A DNA stretch of 64,000 nt from Chalara sp. BL73 (Eukaryota; Ascomycota; Leotiomycetes; Helotiales): NCBI GenBank assembly GCA_918026815.1, contig CAKJVC010000083.1, positions 248,001-312,000 of the forward strand. Reading direction: 5' to 3'. A program made the translations under genes and the position numbers. Below, piece after piece: positions 30,675 through 41,507 of the stretch. How positions within the stretch are numbered: the stretch's first letter is position 1; every line of letters starts with the position of its first letter. Under the pieces are notes generated by a model, which did not search any database, was not told the origin of the DNA, and saw only the letters and a program-made list of their open reading frames with translations.

Positions 30675-33631
30675 ATGGATAGCTTCGATCTTGGTCAACT
30701 CGCGGTGGACGCTCTTCCCTGGGTGAGTGTTCAGGCAACATGCGTGGGTATCTTCACTGGAAATACCAATGCTGGACATCTTGGTGGTGAGCTCTTGATA
30801 ATGGCAACAGAGGTGCCAGTTTACCGGAGAGATGGTCCATTTCAGAGGAAGTTCGAAGAACTTATGGGACTGGTTGATAAAGCTTGCTCGGTAAGTGTTC
30901 CTTGTCGCATGTTCGCATAGACTGTCTGTTCATAGACTGTCTGTTGATTGATGCTAATACTTGATAAGTGGTCTCCGGCATACGGAAACCCAACAAAACG
31001 ACCCCACTTGGCCACCTTGAAGAGAATTACCTCAACCAGGGCGTTAAAAACAGCTTCAACCCTGGTAATACTCGAAAGAGAGATCCAGGAAAGCTTGGGT
31101 CTTTTTCTCATGCAAAGCCCAGAAGTGCAGGTTTTGCTGAACATGATCCAAGAGTGCCGGATAATGAAACCCAAGGAATCACCAAACCTAGAGGCCGAAA
31201 AGATTGCCGGCCAATTGGAAAGTGACCCTAGCTACCCATCACATGTAAACAATATCCTGTATTCCCAGATGCAAAAGCAAGCTTGTTGCGCCTGTCCATC
31301 GCACCACTTGGAAAGAGCGAGACTTCGGTTGGAAGTGGAAAGGCTAGATTATAATAAAGCATCGATTCCATTTGAGTTACTCTTTCGTCCTAGTACGGCA
31401 CTGTCTGATAAAGGAACTCGTCCTCACAATATAATATGGCAGGAAACGAAAATAATTGTCCCTAGGTAAGTCCTTCTCACGACATGATTCACGAAGCGTG
31501 AACTATGGGTAAAAGCTAACCATATGCTTTCCTTTTTATATAGCAAGAGGGATGTTGACCAAGAACGACTGAAGAAAAAGGTACAAATTCGAGTCGAAAG
31601 CGAGCCCTGGGAAGCGCCTTCGTGCTTGCCTCTGGCTGCACCAGAAAAGCTCAAGAAAATTGGACCAGGAGAGTTTTGCAAACGTATCGGCAAGAAGAGC
31701 GGCTCTCGTCTTTCTTTCAAGATCCACGAGAAAGCATTAAGGCTAGTTGATGGCCCAGAAGAACTTGCACAACGTAACGTGAAAATGGTTGAAGGCATAT
31801 CACTCGCAGAATTACTAGCCAAAGCACGCTCCTCCATGACAAAGAGTGTGAAAATCCAAATTGCGTATACGATTGCAAAGTCCGTCTGGCAATATTACAA
31901 CTCCTATTGGATGTCAAGCCCGTGGACACATGAGAACATCTATTTCCTAGAAGAAAGAATCCATGGCACCCTTTCCTACAAGCCACACCCGTATTTTGCA
32001 GCCCACTTCAAGAAACACAAGAATAAAATACTGGACTTCTATGCCTCTCCGGACTTGACATTCAACTATCCTTACGTCCTTGCCTTGGGGATATTACTCA
32101 TTGAAGTTGCTACCGGAAATCCTTTCAAGAATGAGGACTATTCCGGTCAATGGGACGAGACGCAGATAAATGACTATTTCGACTTGGCTTGGACATCTGC
32201 AGCGCAAAGCAACCTTGGTGGTTCCCTCGCCGATGAGAGTTTCGCAGTCGTCCTTCGGAATTGTTTGGATGTTGATCTTTTCCACGATGCACCATTTGAC
32301 GCAGATGATCCCGAGAAGAACTTGGAAACTCGGCAATCGATTTTGTACAGCAAAGTGGTAATGCCTTTGGAAAAGCTCGACAATGCCTACAGGGGTCATT
32401 GGGAACTACCAGATATCCAGCAAGACCGTAATGTTCAGGCGCCGCGCTTAAGCAGCTCCGAGCAGAACAAAACCTATATCGAAAGGGAAATTTGCAAGCC
32501 AATAGCCGACCCAGTCTTCCTTGCGTCAGACGCTGTTGGCACGGGAAGGTAAGACACATGGAATCAACTATCGAGTCAATAATCCGTATGTTGACCACTA
32601 TTATAGATGGACTCCAAAGTACTGGCTAGAGCAAATAGATAGCATAAATGCAGGCTTGGGAGTTCTCGCTAGAAGTAACCCTGATACTCCTCCAATCAAG
32701 ATTGCAATCCTTGATACTGGCTGCAATATGGACGCAGAATTCTTTTCGACTTTCACAGATGACGACGAGCGCTTGGACGGAGACCATTGGTATGACTGGG
32801 TAAGAAATGAGGTCCAACCAATTGACGAACATGGTCATGGAACGGCACTTGTTACCCTTATGTTGAGAATGGTTCGAAATGCAGAAATATTTGTGGCCCG
32901 TATTGCGAAGAATGCTGAAAGTCTGCGGCATGCAGAAGACAATGTTGCAAAGGTACGGCTATCTATTGTGGCTGAGGCGACTGGAATTGTGACTGATCAG
33001 TGAGCAGGCGATAATACACGCGGCTAAGGAGTGGAATGTCGATATCATTTCGATGTCGTTTGGCTTTCCAACAGAAGTGGCCTCAATTAAGAACGCAATA
33101 CGGAAAGCAGAGGATCACAAAAAATCAGCAATCGTCTTTTTCGCTGCCGCCGCAAATGATGGAGCCAACACACAGGAGATGTTCCCTGCATCTATGGAGT
33201 CAGTCATTTCTGTACGAGCGACCGACAGCAATGGATCGTTCGTGGGCGCATACAATCCACCTCCGTCTGCCATGAAAGAGGATAGTCGCCTCTATGGTAC
33301 TCTTGGGGAACATGTTCCGTATGACTGGGCAAATGAAACATTTATCAAGTCAGGCTGCTCTTTAGCAACTCCGATCATGGCCGGAATCACGGCATTGATA
33401 ATGGAGTACTTCACTTACAAGGCAGGGAGATTCGAAAAAAGCGATAGCGTTCTAGAGCATATTCGGACCCAGAGAGGTGTTATTCAATTATTCAAGGAAA
33501 TAGCGGTTAAAAAAGGGAACCAGCGATTTTATGTTGCTCCATGGGATCTGTTTGAGAAGGGCGAGGAAAATCGTTTATCAATTGCAAGAACTGCAATTGG
33601 TAAATTACCTCGCCAACAGATCCGTAAATAA
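30675..33631 (+). CDS. Subtilisin-like (S8) protease with DUF7580-like N-terminus
   Basis: Five exons: 30675-30890, 30969-31465, 31544-32548, 32607-32952 and 33008-33631. Together they give 895 aa, with all phases agreeing. The first ~570 residues resemble the helical DUF7580-type region of fungal death-related proteins (KSVWQYYNSYWMSSPWTHE). The C-terminal peptidase has the full triad: Asp in ILDTG (~609), His in GHGTA (~650) and Ser in GCSLATP (~806), with the oxyanion Asn in AANDG. In Podospora a related subtilisin (HET-Q2) cleaves the gasdermin HET-Q1. Here a gasdermin-like gene abuts tail-to-tail, strongly suggesting that role. The N-terminal part would sense or restrain activity. Intron 1 ends in AAG and contains a tandem ATAGACTGTCTGTT repeat. 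No signal peptide, so it is cytosolic. Confidence 0.85.
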
Positions 33632-33632
33632 C

Positions 33633-34481
33633 CTATTTATCTTTGAATGAAATACACACACATTCCCCTTCTCCATCATTGAGTCTCAACTGTGTGACCT
33701 CTCTCCCTTTACCGATTTCAACAAGATCAAATGCAGTGGCAAAGCTCGATTCTACTTCGACCGTGTCATCTTCGACCGCGGCTTTGTCACTAAGTAATGT
33801 AGCCTTAAGCCGACATTCCTTGAGTTCGAAAGTCTTCTCTTTGAATCCTTTCGGTATGATCTTCAACAGTTGATAAGCGAACACAATGTCGTTAGTTGAC
33901 TGGAATCCATCACTTCTACTATTTTCCACTGAGCCACCAAGACCAACTCCAACGGTAGCCTGAGAAGCGAGAGGTGCAGAGACCTCGGCATGTGCAGCGT
34001 GTCGTGAACACCGTTCAGTGGACAGCTCGAACCCCTTGGCGATTTTAAGTCCGGTGATCATATATATAGGCTTGGACAGGAGATTGTCGAGGCGCATGAG
34101 CTTGCGTACCTTCGGGTCCTTGACTCTTTCGTTAACCTCTTCGATCGAAGGCTCGTCTATGTAATAGGTTGTCTCGAGAGACTTAATGATGTAATCGGTG
34201 CTCGTACTCTTATCGCGATCCGTCCCAGAATTGAATCCAATATTCTGGAGGAATTGACCCCATACACTCAAATGGATATTGCGATCTTTGCCAAGGTGCA
34301 ATCTCCAATTTTCATCTGTGGTTGTTTCGGTGAGTGGCGATGGTTTGCTCGAATCAGCCTTAGTGAGTACACGGTGAGGCTTGAAAGGATCAACAACAAT
34401 GTTTCCGAGTGCAATTGGACCATTAGGACGAAAAGTCCAATTTGGGGCAAGCATGTAAGTGGGGTTCTGCACTGAAGCCAT
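33633..34481 (-). CDS. Gasdermin-like pore-forming protein (HET-Q1/RCD-1 type)
   Basis: A single-exon protein of 282 aa, about the size of Podospora HET-Q1 and Neurospora RCD-1. The N-terminus reads MLAPNWTFRPNGPIALGNIV, the β-strand start typical of gasdermins. A glycine-rich VGVGLGGSVENS stretch is followed by NDIVFAYQLLKI near residues 178-208, as in the pore-forming fold. The C-terminal ~50 residues after a charged linker (~230-245, SDKAAVEDDTVEVES) could be the inhibitory tail removed by proteolysis. No TM helix or signal peptide. The neighbouring subtilisin gene ends one base away on the other strand, the arrangement known for fungal gasdermin loci. The family call rests on motif memory and context. 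A structure prediction would settle it. Confidence 0.75.
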   Translation of the reverse strand: MASVQNPTYMLAPNWTFRPNGPIALGNIVVDPFKPHRVLTKADSSKPSPLTETTTDENWRLHLGKDRNIHLSVWGQFLQNIGFNSGTDRDKSTSTDYIIKSLETTYYIDEPSIEEVNERVKDPKVRKLMRLDNLLSKPIYMITGLKIAKGFELSTERCSRHAAHAEVSAPLASQATVGVGLGGSVENSRSDGFQSTNDIVFAYQLLKIIPKGFKEKTFELKECRLKATLLSDKAAVEDDTVEVESSFATAFDLVEIGKGREVTQLRLNDGEGECVCISFKDK

Positions 34482-35320
34482 GTTTGATATTGAGAGATGC
34501 GTTTTGTTATAAGTTGATGAAGAAGGAAGTACGTAGTGATATTATCAAGCCTCGCACTTCCATTGTTCCCCTCCTGACTGTAACTGCGGAACGCCCCGCT
34601 CGAGCTGAACTTGTCCAGATTATTCTTATGGCTCGGATTGGTGGGGGAAGACGTTTTCAACCTGCCGCCACAGGGAATCAATGCCCAATAGCAGCTATCC
34701 CCGTAAAGGTATTTGTTCCAGTGAGTCATCTCTAGCCACAAAGGGGCTTCAGAGAGGCGGAGCCTGTAAAGATGCTGATTGTGCGATGTCGGCGACTTGA
34801 AATCGCTTGGCGAAGTCGAGTTACAGTCCTGTAGGGATCCGAGATCAATAGGGATAGAAAATCTAGTCCGTGGGTTGTATGTCTGGGGGAAAGTAAAAAT
34901 ATTGTCACGATCCCAACACAGGCGCTAGTGATGGCTGTTTGTAAGGCATCAAATACGAAGATTCTAAACTAGAAAGAAAAGGTGTAACTACTGCTGGATC
35001 TGCCCTTAAATAACCATGGCCAGTACCAGGATCCTAGCTGGGTGAACCAATGAGCGTTCGCGGTTGTGGCGCGACATGGTCAGTGCATCCTGCACGTGAT
35101 CTCTTGGACCGTGATAGCTGTAAAAGCTTCGCTTAAATATCTTAAATAAGGGAAATAGCGGGGGTGTGCCAAGGTCCTAATCGTCTATGTTTCAATCGTA
35201 CCCGTCGATCTCCCCGCGTGTTTGACCCAGGAACAACAACTCCTCAGGAGCTCCATGAATTACAACACACTCCTTTCGAGTTGATCAAATTGCCTCATCC
35301 ACGAATTCCACGAATTCCAC
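34482..35320. other. Intergenic with LTR family C copy
   Basis: Contains the promoters of the gasdermin-like gene (leftward) and the HET gene (rightward), plus the LTR at 34903-35116. Near 35265-35325 lies a repeated ATTCCACGAATTCCAC motif. Confidence 0.5.
34903..35116 (+). repeat. LTR family C copy
   Basis: TGTCACGATCCCAACACAGG ... CTTGGACCGTGATA, about 214 bp, inverted ends TGTCACGG-like. Shared with 43312-43536. No clear target duplication. Confidence 0.7.
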
Positions 35321-37711
35321 ATGAGTCCTTTACATCTGAAACGTAGCTTGAAAAGTCGACTGAAAGCGATTACCAGCAAAACTCGGGCTGAAAACCCAGA
35401 CCAAGGCACAAGCAGCAAGCAAGAGCTGGGAGAGGCTCGGACGGTCGAGATAAGAAAAAATGCCGCTGAAATTCATCCAATCAACGAAGTAGCAAATGCA
35501 GCTTCAATATCGGGTCAACACAGCTTTCAGGCAATCCCCGGCGAAGGCTGGATCCGGGTCCTCGATCTTCAGCCTGCCGGTGATCTGAAAGCAGACCTTA
35601 AAGCCACACTGCGCTTCGTCCATCTGGCGGAAGGCCCGCTGTATGATGCCATTTCTTACACATGGGGAGAACCGCTCTTCACAGAACGCCTAACTATTGA
35701 TGGATTGCACCTGGCCATCACAAAGAATCTCTCCAATGCACTTCGACATTTTCGATCCCAAACCGACACAGGCACGCTCTGGGCTGATTCCGTGTGCATC
35801 AATCAGCAAGACGACGTCGAGAAATCCCACCAAGTCAGCATCATGGCAGATATATACAAGAGCGCGCGCAATGTGTTGATCTGGCTGGGCATGGAAAGCC
35901 CTGACACCTGAAAGGCATTCGACTACGTGGAGGATATTACTCGGAGGTACAATGTCCGGGATGTCATCGATCAGAAGATGGATAATTTCTTCTGGACCGC
36001 ACTGCCGACCTTTAAAGCCGATTTTCCTGAGCTTGATGCGTTGGCCATCTGGCAGCGGAGCAACGACCAGCGTTTTGTGGATATCTTCTCTCGGGAATGG
36101 TTTACTCGACTCTGGACTGTGCAAGAGGTTGCTATGGCTTGTGTGAACTTCAGTGCTGTTGTACACTGCGGTGGCCTTCAGATGAAGTGGGGCAAGTTGG
36201 AAGGCGCCATTCTACTGCTTCTCGCCGCGATTAGTCGTCTTGGAGTGGAACTCGACAGCATGGAGGCACTTAAAAGAGCAAACACCATCTGCGAAGTCGG
36301 CTCTCATTTCGGGAACGTCGAAGCGATCCCTATGTCTCTCATAGTCAATGCATACCAGCATTTTGGGAAATACGTCGAGTTGCTCCGGACCCAACACTGC
36401 TCAGATGCACGGGACCGAGTTTACGCTCTTCTTGGTCTGAGGCCAAACTTCTTCAAGGTTGGGGCTTCGGAAAATAACGGGCAGCCAACTATCTACAAAA
36501 TGAAACCGGACTACAATATATCGGCACTGGAATTATATCGCAAATTCACCCTTGGTATGGTCGTCAGTGGCGATTTTGATTTCCTTTTGAGTGCAGGAAT
36601 TTGGCAGCGGCGTATCAACCATCTCACCGGAGGACGTCTATATCTCTCCGGCACAATCAAAACAACTAAAGGCCACTGGTTCACAAGAGAAGAGTCTGAT
36701 ACCCTCAAAGACGCTGCCCCTCACAGCCTGGCAAGCATATTCGCCCGAGCCCCGCCTCATCTTGATATCGAGGCAATTAGTCTCTGCGAAGTGATCCCTG
36801 GGATCCCGTCCCTTCCTTCATGGGCCACAGACCTCAGTAATTCCGGCAGGGAGCCATACACACTCCCCTGGGTCAGCGAACTAAGCTCTAGCGAATTCCG
36901 AGCCGGCGGTAGCCTGTCAAATGTCGGGGTTCCCGGTAGATTGAACTATGACCAAGACGATTTAGACGCTTCCGGAGCGAGCGACTCCTTACGACGCATT
37001 TTTCTTCAAGGAAGACGCCTGGACACTATGGAGTCGCAGGTAATCATCCACGAATGGGAACCTGATCTTCCAGGCTCGCGGCTGTGCTACATCCGTTCCA
37101 TGGTTATGAACTGCAGAACTGTGCTTCAAATGGCAGTTGAAAACGCTGGAGGCGAATGGGTAGTGCAGGAGAGCCCCGATATGACTTTTGCTAGGACAAT
37201 CGTGAGTGACGGATCCGGGCTGATGTTTCGGAGTATAATGAAGGACTGCTTTCTCGAAGATGAGCATGTCGATCATGAGAAACTGTTGTTGTATTGGAAT
37301 ACTTATGATCGGTACTGGCAAGGTAAAGACTTGGACAACCTGCAGGAATATCACTCCTACGACGACCTTGACGCGAGTGGTACAACTCCAGAGGAGCTCG
37401 AAATGGTCAAGCAATACCACCGCTGCCTAGTTGAGACGCTCGAGGGACATATTTTCTTTTGCACCAAGGAGGAGGGAATGATTGGACTTGCCCCCTTGCC
37501 TTCGAAGTTTGGCGACACTCTGGCAATCATACTTGGAGTTCGAAATCCGCTTGTGCTCAGGTTCGTGACCGACAGCACGGACAAATCCGGCTTTCTCATC
37601 ATTGGACCTTGCTATCTCTCTGGGGTTATGGATGGATCTCAAGCTGTTGCCCCAGAGGGTCTCAAGGGAGATGATTTGTTCAAGTCTTTTCACAGTATTC
37701 CCTTGATATGA
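35321..37711 (+). pseudogene. HET-domain gene with one internal stop
   Basis: A 797-codon frame broken only by TGA at 35909-35911. Before it lie a basic N-terminus and the first part of the HET domain (DAISYTWGEPLFTERLTID; LWADSVCINQQDDVEKSHQ; NVLIWLGMESPDT). After it, in the same frame, come KAFDYVEDITRR, the REWFTRLWTVQEVAMA motif and the long C-terminal region. The stop could come from TGG by a G-to-A change. No intron signals surround it. A shorter protein (196 aa, half a HET domain) or read-through could exist, but inactivation is the simplest reading. It is located next to the gasdermin-like gene, with opposite orientation and starts facing away. Confidence 0.8.
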
Positions 37712-38328
37712 ATGCTGTTGGTAGCTACTCCCACTGCCCGATAACAACTGAACTACACCTACACTCCGCTTCGTGTTGGGATGGACGTGCAGAAGTGCGC
37801 GAGTGTGACAGGAGTCCGCAAATGAAATGATGTGAGAATGCGGGAGAGATTAATTAGCGACAGAAGCTGTTGTCTCGCTGCAGCTAGACCTGGGACAGGC
37901 TTCATCGCTAGGAGTTCATTCGCTTTCCCATTATTGGTTTCGAATAAGGCAAGGATTTGAAGTATTCTAAGGGACATTATTCCTATTGCAGTTCTACGAT
38001 TCCCGTGCTCTTCCATGCGTTGCTCTAGGATATAGAATTGAGATTGAAACTATTCCAATTTCCTCGAGGGCCGTCACCTGGCCATTCTCTACCGACGACT
38101 AGGACAGCTTGGCGAGGCGGAGAAGATGTAACAACGAGCGCTGGGGACGCGGTATGAGGAGGTGCTTGGCCAGGAAGCTGTGAAAAAGTACATACGGGGC
38201 GTTGAAGCCATCTGAACATCTGGATGTACTGTTCCAACAGAGAGGTAGAGCGAAGGAAGCAAAGGAGCTCCATTCATGCGCTCTCATAGGGGTAGAGGCA
38301 GTTCTTGGACGCTCAAGCCAGTGTGCGA
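37712..38328. other. Intergenic, no gene seen
   Basis: No frame with recognisable protein content. Moderately GC-rich, followed by an AT-rich inverted-repeat element. Confidence 0.3.
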
Positions 38329-38471
38329 GTTAGTATTATCGTGGTATATCGACCCCTAAAAGCCAATACTATATACCACGCAATATGAGATTTGAAATTT
38401 GAATACGTATTACAGCAAATTTGCAATCCCATATTATATCATACTATACCGCGATATACTACAACACTAAC
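38329..38471 (+). repeat. AT-rich element with terminal inverted repeats
   Basis: A 143-bp element with imperfect ~20-bp inverted ends (GTTAGTATTATCGTGGTATA and TATACTACAACACTAAC). The left half recurs inverted at 19328-19380. It looks like a miniature inverted-repeat transposable element. Target duplication not found. Confidence 0.6.
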
Positions 38472-39314
38472 TCTAAATGATGCTATTCCCAAATTAGCCA
38501 TACAACAAGGGTCTTAGCTTTTTAAATTCGGCTATTTGTACTAAAAAAAGTAAAGTTCATTTCTTGATGTTTCTGACCCTTGTAATAAAGCCGTAAAGTG
38601 GCCCGAGCACAGTTTTTAGTATTATTGCCAATATGATATAAGATTCAATTTCGGTACTAATACTAGCTGTCGGTATACCATCCATGTCGGCACGTGACAT
38701 GCGGGGCATGCCCGCACACTTCCATAGCCGTAGAGTAGAATCTTAGGAGAACAATCAATCAAGGAACCATAATCACACCAGCAAGAGCGTAGTCAATAGC
38801 TACTACGCCTTTTGCTACGTGATAGGTATCCTACGGAACCAACACTAGCGCTTCACGAGAATCTCATACTAATACTACCGTGGTATCAAAAAGTCGATCT
38901 CATATGTCTCGAGACTCGATATTACTAAATACTACGATACTAACTCGTTCACTGGCTCAAGCAAACGATAAACTCGTTATGGATGCTTTTGACGCGCATG
39001 TAGTAGTATAGAATGATATCACCCGCTAGTATATATATTCAAACGTGGTTAATTTCTGGCTCATGGATTATGGCGAGAGACAATCTCGGGAAGGGCAGCA
39101 TCGATGGACTTTGTCAACTATCAGAGCGGAAATCTCACGTGATTAATTCGCCATCTCAAAATTTCCTTGCAAAATGGCCCTTACCCCTACCCTTGCAATA
39201 TTCGCTCGAATGGTCAAGCGCTTGCTCAGCCTTGTCTTGGCGTGGCTGTGCTGAAAGAGAGTTGCGCATCGGCGGGGAAGGCAGCTCTAAATCGACGCCA
39301 TGGCGTCGACGTAT
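38472..39314. other. Repeat-derived intergenic region
   Basis: 38745-38835 is a partial copy of LTR family E (CACACCAGCAAGAGCGTAGT ... TGCTACGTGATAGGTAT). 38870-38965 shares AATCTCATAC...GTCTCGAGAC blocks with 23385-23445 in reverse. No gene supported. Confidence 0.5.
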
Positions 39315-39531
39315 TGTACCCGTGAATACCCCGCGACGCACGGACCACACGGATGTATTATAGCTCTCGCACATAGATGAGCACTTAGAATGAATCAAGA
39401 ACAAGCCAACCACCTGCAACGAGCATAATAGCACTGCGCTGAGATCGCGGTACTACGTGCCCCGTGGGTAACCGTCTTAAGCAATTGCAAGTCATCAATA
39501 TGAAGAAGTATCACAGAGAGTAATACAAACA
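39315..39531 (+). repeat. LTR family D copy
   Basis: TGTACCCGTGAATACCCCGC ... GTAATACAAACA, 217 bp, the plus-strand copy of the family at 7152 and 50708. No matching flanking repeat. Confidence 0.75.
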
Positions 39532-39557
39532 TTTTTTTAATTTATTAAATTTATTTT

Positions 39558-41507
39558 TTAAATGAGAGTAACTTGCGTCCACTGTACCCCAGGTTTGTTG
39601 TTTTGCCACTTTTGAATCATCTCGCCATACATAACACCACTAATATAACAATGCCCAATGACCGTGTATTTCCCGAGTCCCCCAATCGGTCTAAGAATGA
39701 ATGGAACGTCCGCGCCAAAAAGGATAGCACAAATGTCACCTGTTTGTAGTGTAGGGTCTCCTAGCCCCCAAAACCCCCTATCAGTCGTGAAGAATCGTCT
39801 ATTTGAACAGCAATGTTGCATAGCTCCCTGTATTCCTTCCATTACCCCGGAAATTTTGTGTGTCTCTAAAATCTGTGTAGGGATGGCCATATTTAGCTTC
39901 CTGCTGACCTTTTCTACGTATAACTGGCTGTTACAATAGGAACAAAGCTGGCAAAATCCCGCGACCCAGCGCTCCATGCTAACTTGGTGGGGGTAACAGC
40001 CCAGCACTGAGGAGAACGCCTCAAGAACGCCTTTTGCATAGGCTTGAGGTTGCTTCTCTTCTGCTAACTCTATGAGGTTCCAGCATTCCTCGATGACTTC
40101 ACCTAGATTCAAGTTTGGTGACTCGCGGAAAATGTTAGTTCGAAGGTGAATAACTCCAATGAACACAGCAGAGACCTTAAGTTTATTGCCAATAATTTGG
40201 AATTTGGTAACGCTTTTGTTCTCCTTCCGAAGGCTTGCATCCCAAACTTCCCAGAAAGCTGCCGGTGCATCTTTGAATTGAAAGTCCCACTGTGGAATCC
40301 ATGATGGGACAGGGTCACCTGATGTTAGATCTTTATTAATCGGGTGCTGTACCTGCACAAGAAAGTTGAGCGACTGGCGAGCGAGCCGAGAAGCAACAAG
40401 CCGGTTGAGCTCGCCTACTTTCAAGGAGTAATCGGCAAGTAGAATTGGCTCATTTGTGCCTGGCAAAGTCGCTTTTGGGTGTCCCAGGAAAGCATATACG
40501 TGGTCCAGCGGGTTACTAGCTTCGAAACGTTTCGAAGCCTCCAGAACAAGAACGAAATCGATATTGTACTTAGTTGTCAGCCAGCCGATAAATTGTTTCA
40601 AACCGGGTGTGTGATGAACCCAAGTGTCTTTGTCAAACGTGCACCAAATATTCCAAAGGGCGTGATAAGGGGCGTCCAGGACGATTTTGGCAATGTCAGG
40701 CCCAAGCAGTTGTTTCAAACCTTCAAGAGCGGCACAGAAATAAACAAAGAGTGCGATCTGGCTGAAGTTGACCGTCGAATTACCCCACATGGCTGTTGCC
40801 ACTTTCGCTAAGCCCACCTCTTGCAAGACCCACACTCGTTTGAACCAGGAGAGGCTGTAGAGAGCTCTAATGCAATTCCTGTTGCTTATCCCCAACTCAG
40901 AAGAGATTGTGCCTTTGACCGACTTAAAAGCTCTTTTGAAAGTTAGAGAATGCTCCTGGTCTGGGCCTGGTTCCGTATTATTGAGTCGAAGATGATTCTC
41001 GGCTTCCTTTTGAATGGCGGCATTGATATTAATCAACGACCCAAATGCATGCTCAGCGGAGTCGTTCTCATCTTCCCCCAACCAAACTAGTACCTCCTCC
41101 GCTTTTTCATAGATTTTTCCCATGAGGTCAACTTGATGCCCTTTTTCGACTGCGTTTGACTGGTCAATACAAATGGCGTCCGCCCAAATCGTGACGGTGT
41201 GAGTTGGGTTTCGTATGTGGCACAGACCTTGGAACAGACTTGAGGTGATCCTCAGGGAATAACCAGAACAGGTAATCTCTGAGTCTCCAACAATCTCGCC
41301 CCAAACATATGACAATGCCTTGTATGGAGGAGCATTGCTCAGTTCGCATTCGAAAAGGCTGCATCCCAAAGAATCATGATCCCTCCCAGGATGAATTTGT
41401 AAGAATCGAAACCAGTCCCCGGAATGCAACGGACTGTATGCGTACGTTTTTGCCACGACATAAGGCGAGGCTTGCTTCCTTCGGCCTAAACTCGAAGATA
41501 GGGCCAT
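39558..41507 (-). CDS. HET-domain protein
   Basis: 649 aa, no intron needed. HET domain: ALSYVWGEIVGDSEITC (~65), IWADAICIDQSNAVEKGHQ (~107-125), VLVWLGEDENDS and WFKRVWVLQEVGLAK (~217-231). The C-terminal half carries the WIPQWDFQF block and ends with YTVIGHCYISGVMYGE, the usual tail of this HET subclass. It is the most intact HET gene here. The HET module triggers incompatibility cell death when activated. No partner gene (NLR or HeLo) is directly adjacent. The stop lies within 30 bp of a family D LTR, whose poly-T/A run (39532-39560) may act as terminator. Confidence 0.9.
   Translation of the reverse strand: MALSSSLGRRKQASPYVVAKTYAYSPLHSGDWFRFLQIHPGRDHDSLGCSLFECELSNAPPYKALSYVWGEIVGDSEITCSGYSLRITSSLFQGLCHIRNPTHTVTIWADAICIDQSNAVEKGHQVDLMGKIYEKAEEVLVWLGEDENDSAEHAFGSLININAAIQKEAENHLRLNNTEPGPDQEHSLTFKRAFKSVKGTISSELGISNRNCIRALYSLSWFKRVWVLQEVGLAKVATAMWGNSTVNFSQIALFVYFCAALEGLKQLLGPDIAKIVLDAPYHALWNIWCTFDKDTWVHHTPGLKQFIGWLTTKYNIDFVLVLEASKRFEASNPLDHVYAFLGHPKATLPGTNEPILLADYSLKVGELNRLVASRLARQSLNFLVQVQHPINKDLTSGDPVPSWIPQWDFQFKDAPAAFWEVWDASLRKENKSVTKFQIIGNKLKVSAVFIGVIHLRTNIFRESPNLNLGEVIEECWNLIELAEEKQPQAYAKGVLEAFSSVLGCYPHQVSMERWVAGFCQLCSYCNSQLYVEKVSRKLNMAIPTQILETHKISGVMEGIQGAMQHCCSNRRFFTTDRGFWGLGDPTLQTGDICAILFGADVPFILRPIGGLGKYTVIGHCYISGVMYGEMIQKWQNNKPGVQWTQVTLI

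Noticed and set aside
32125..32598. Minus-strand 157-aa frame inside the protease gene
   Set aside because: Antisense shadow. The sense strand has matched exons and catalytic motifs.
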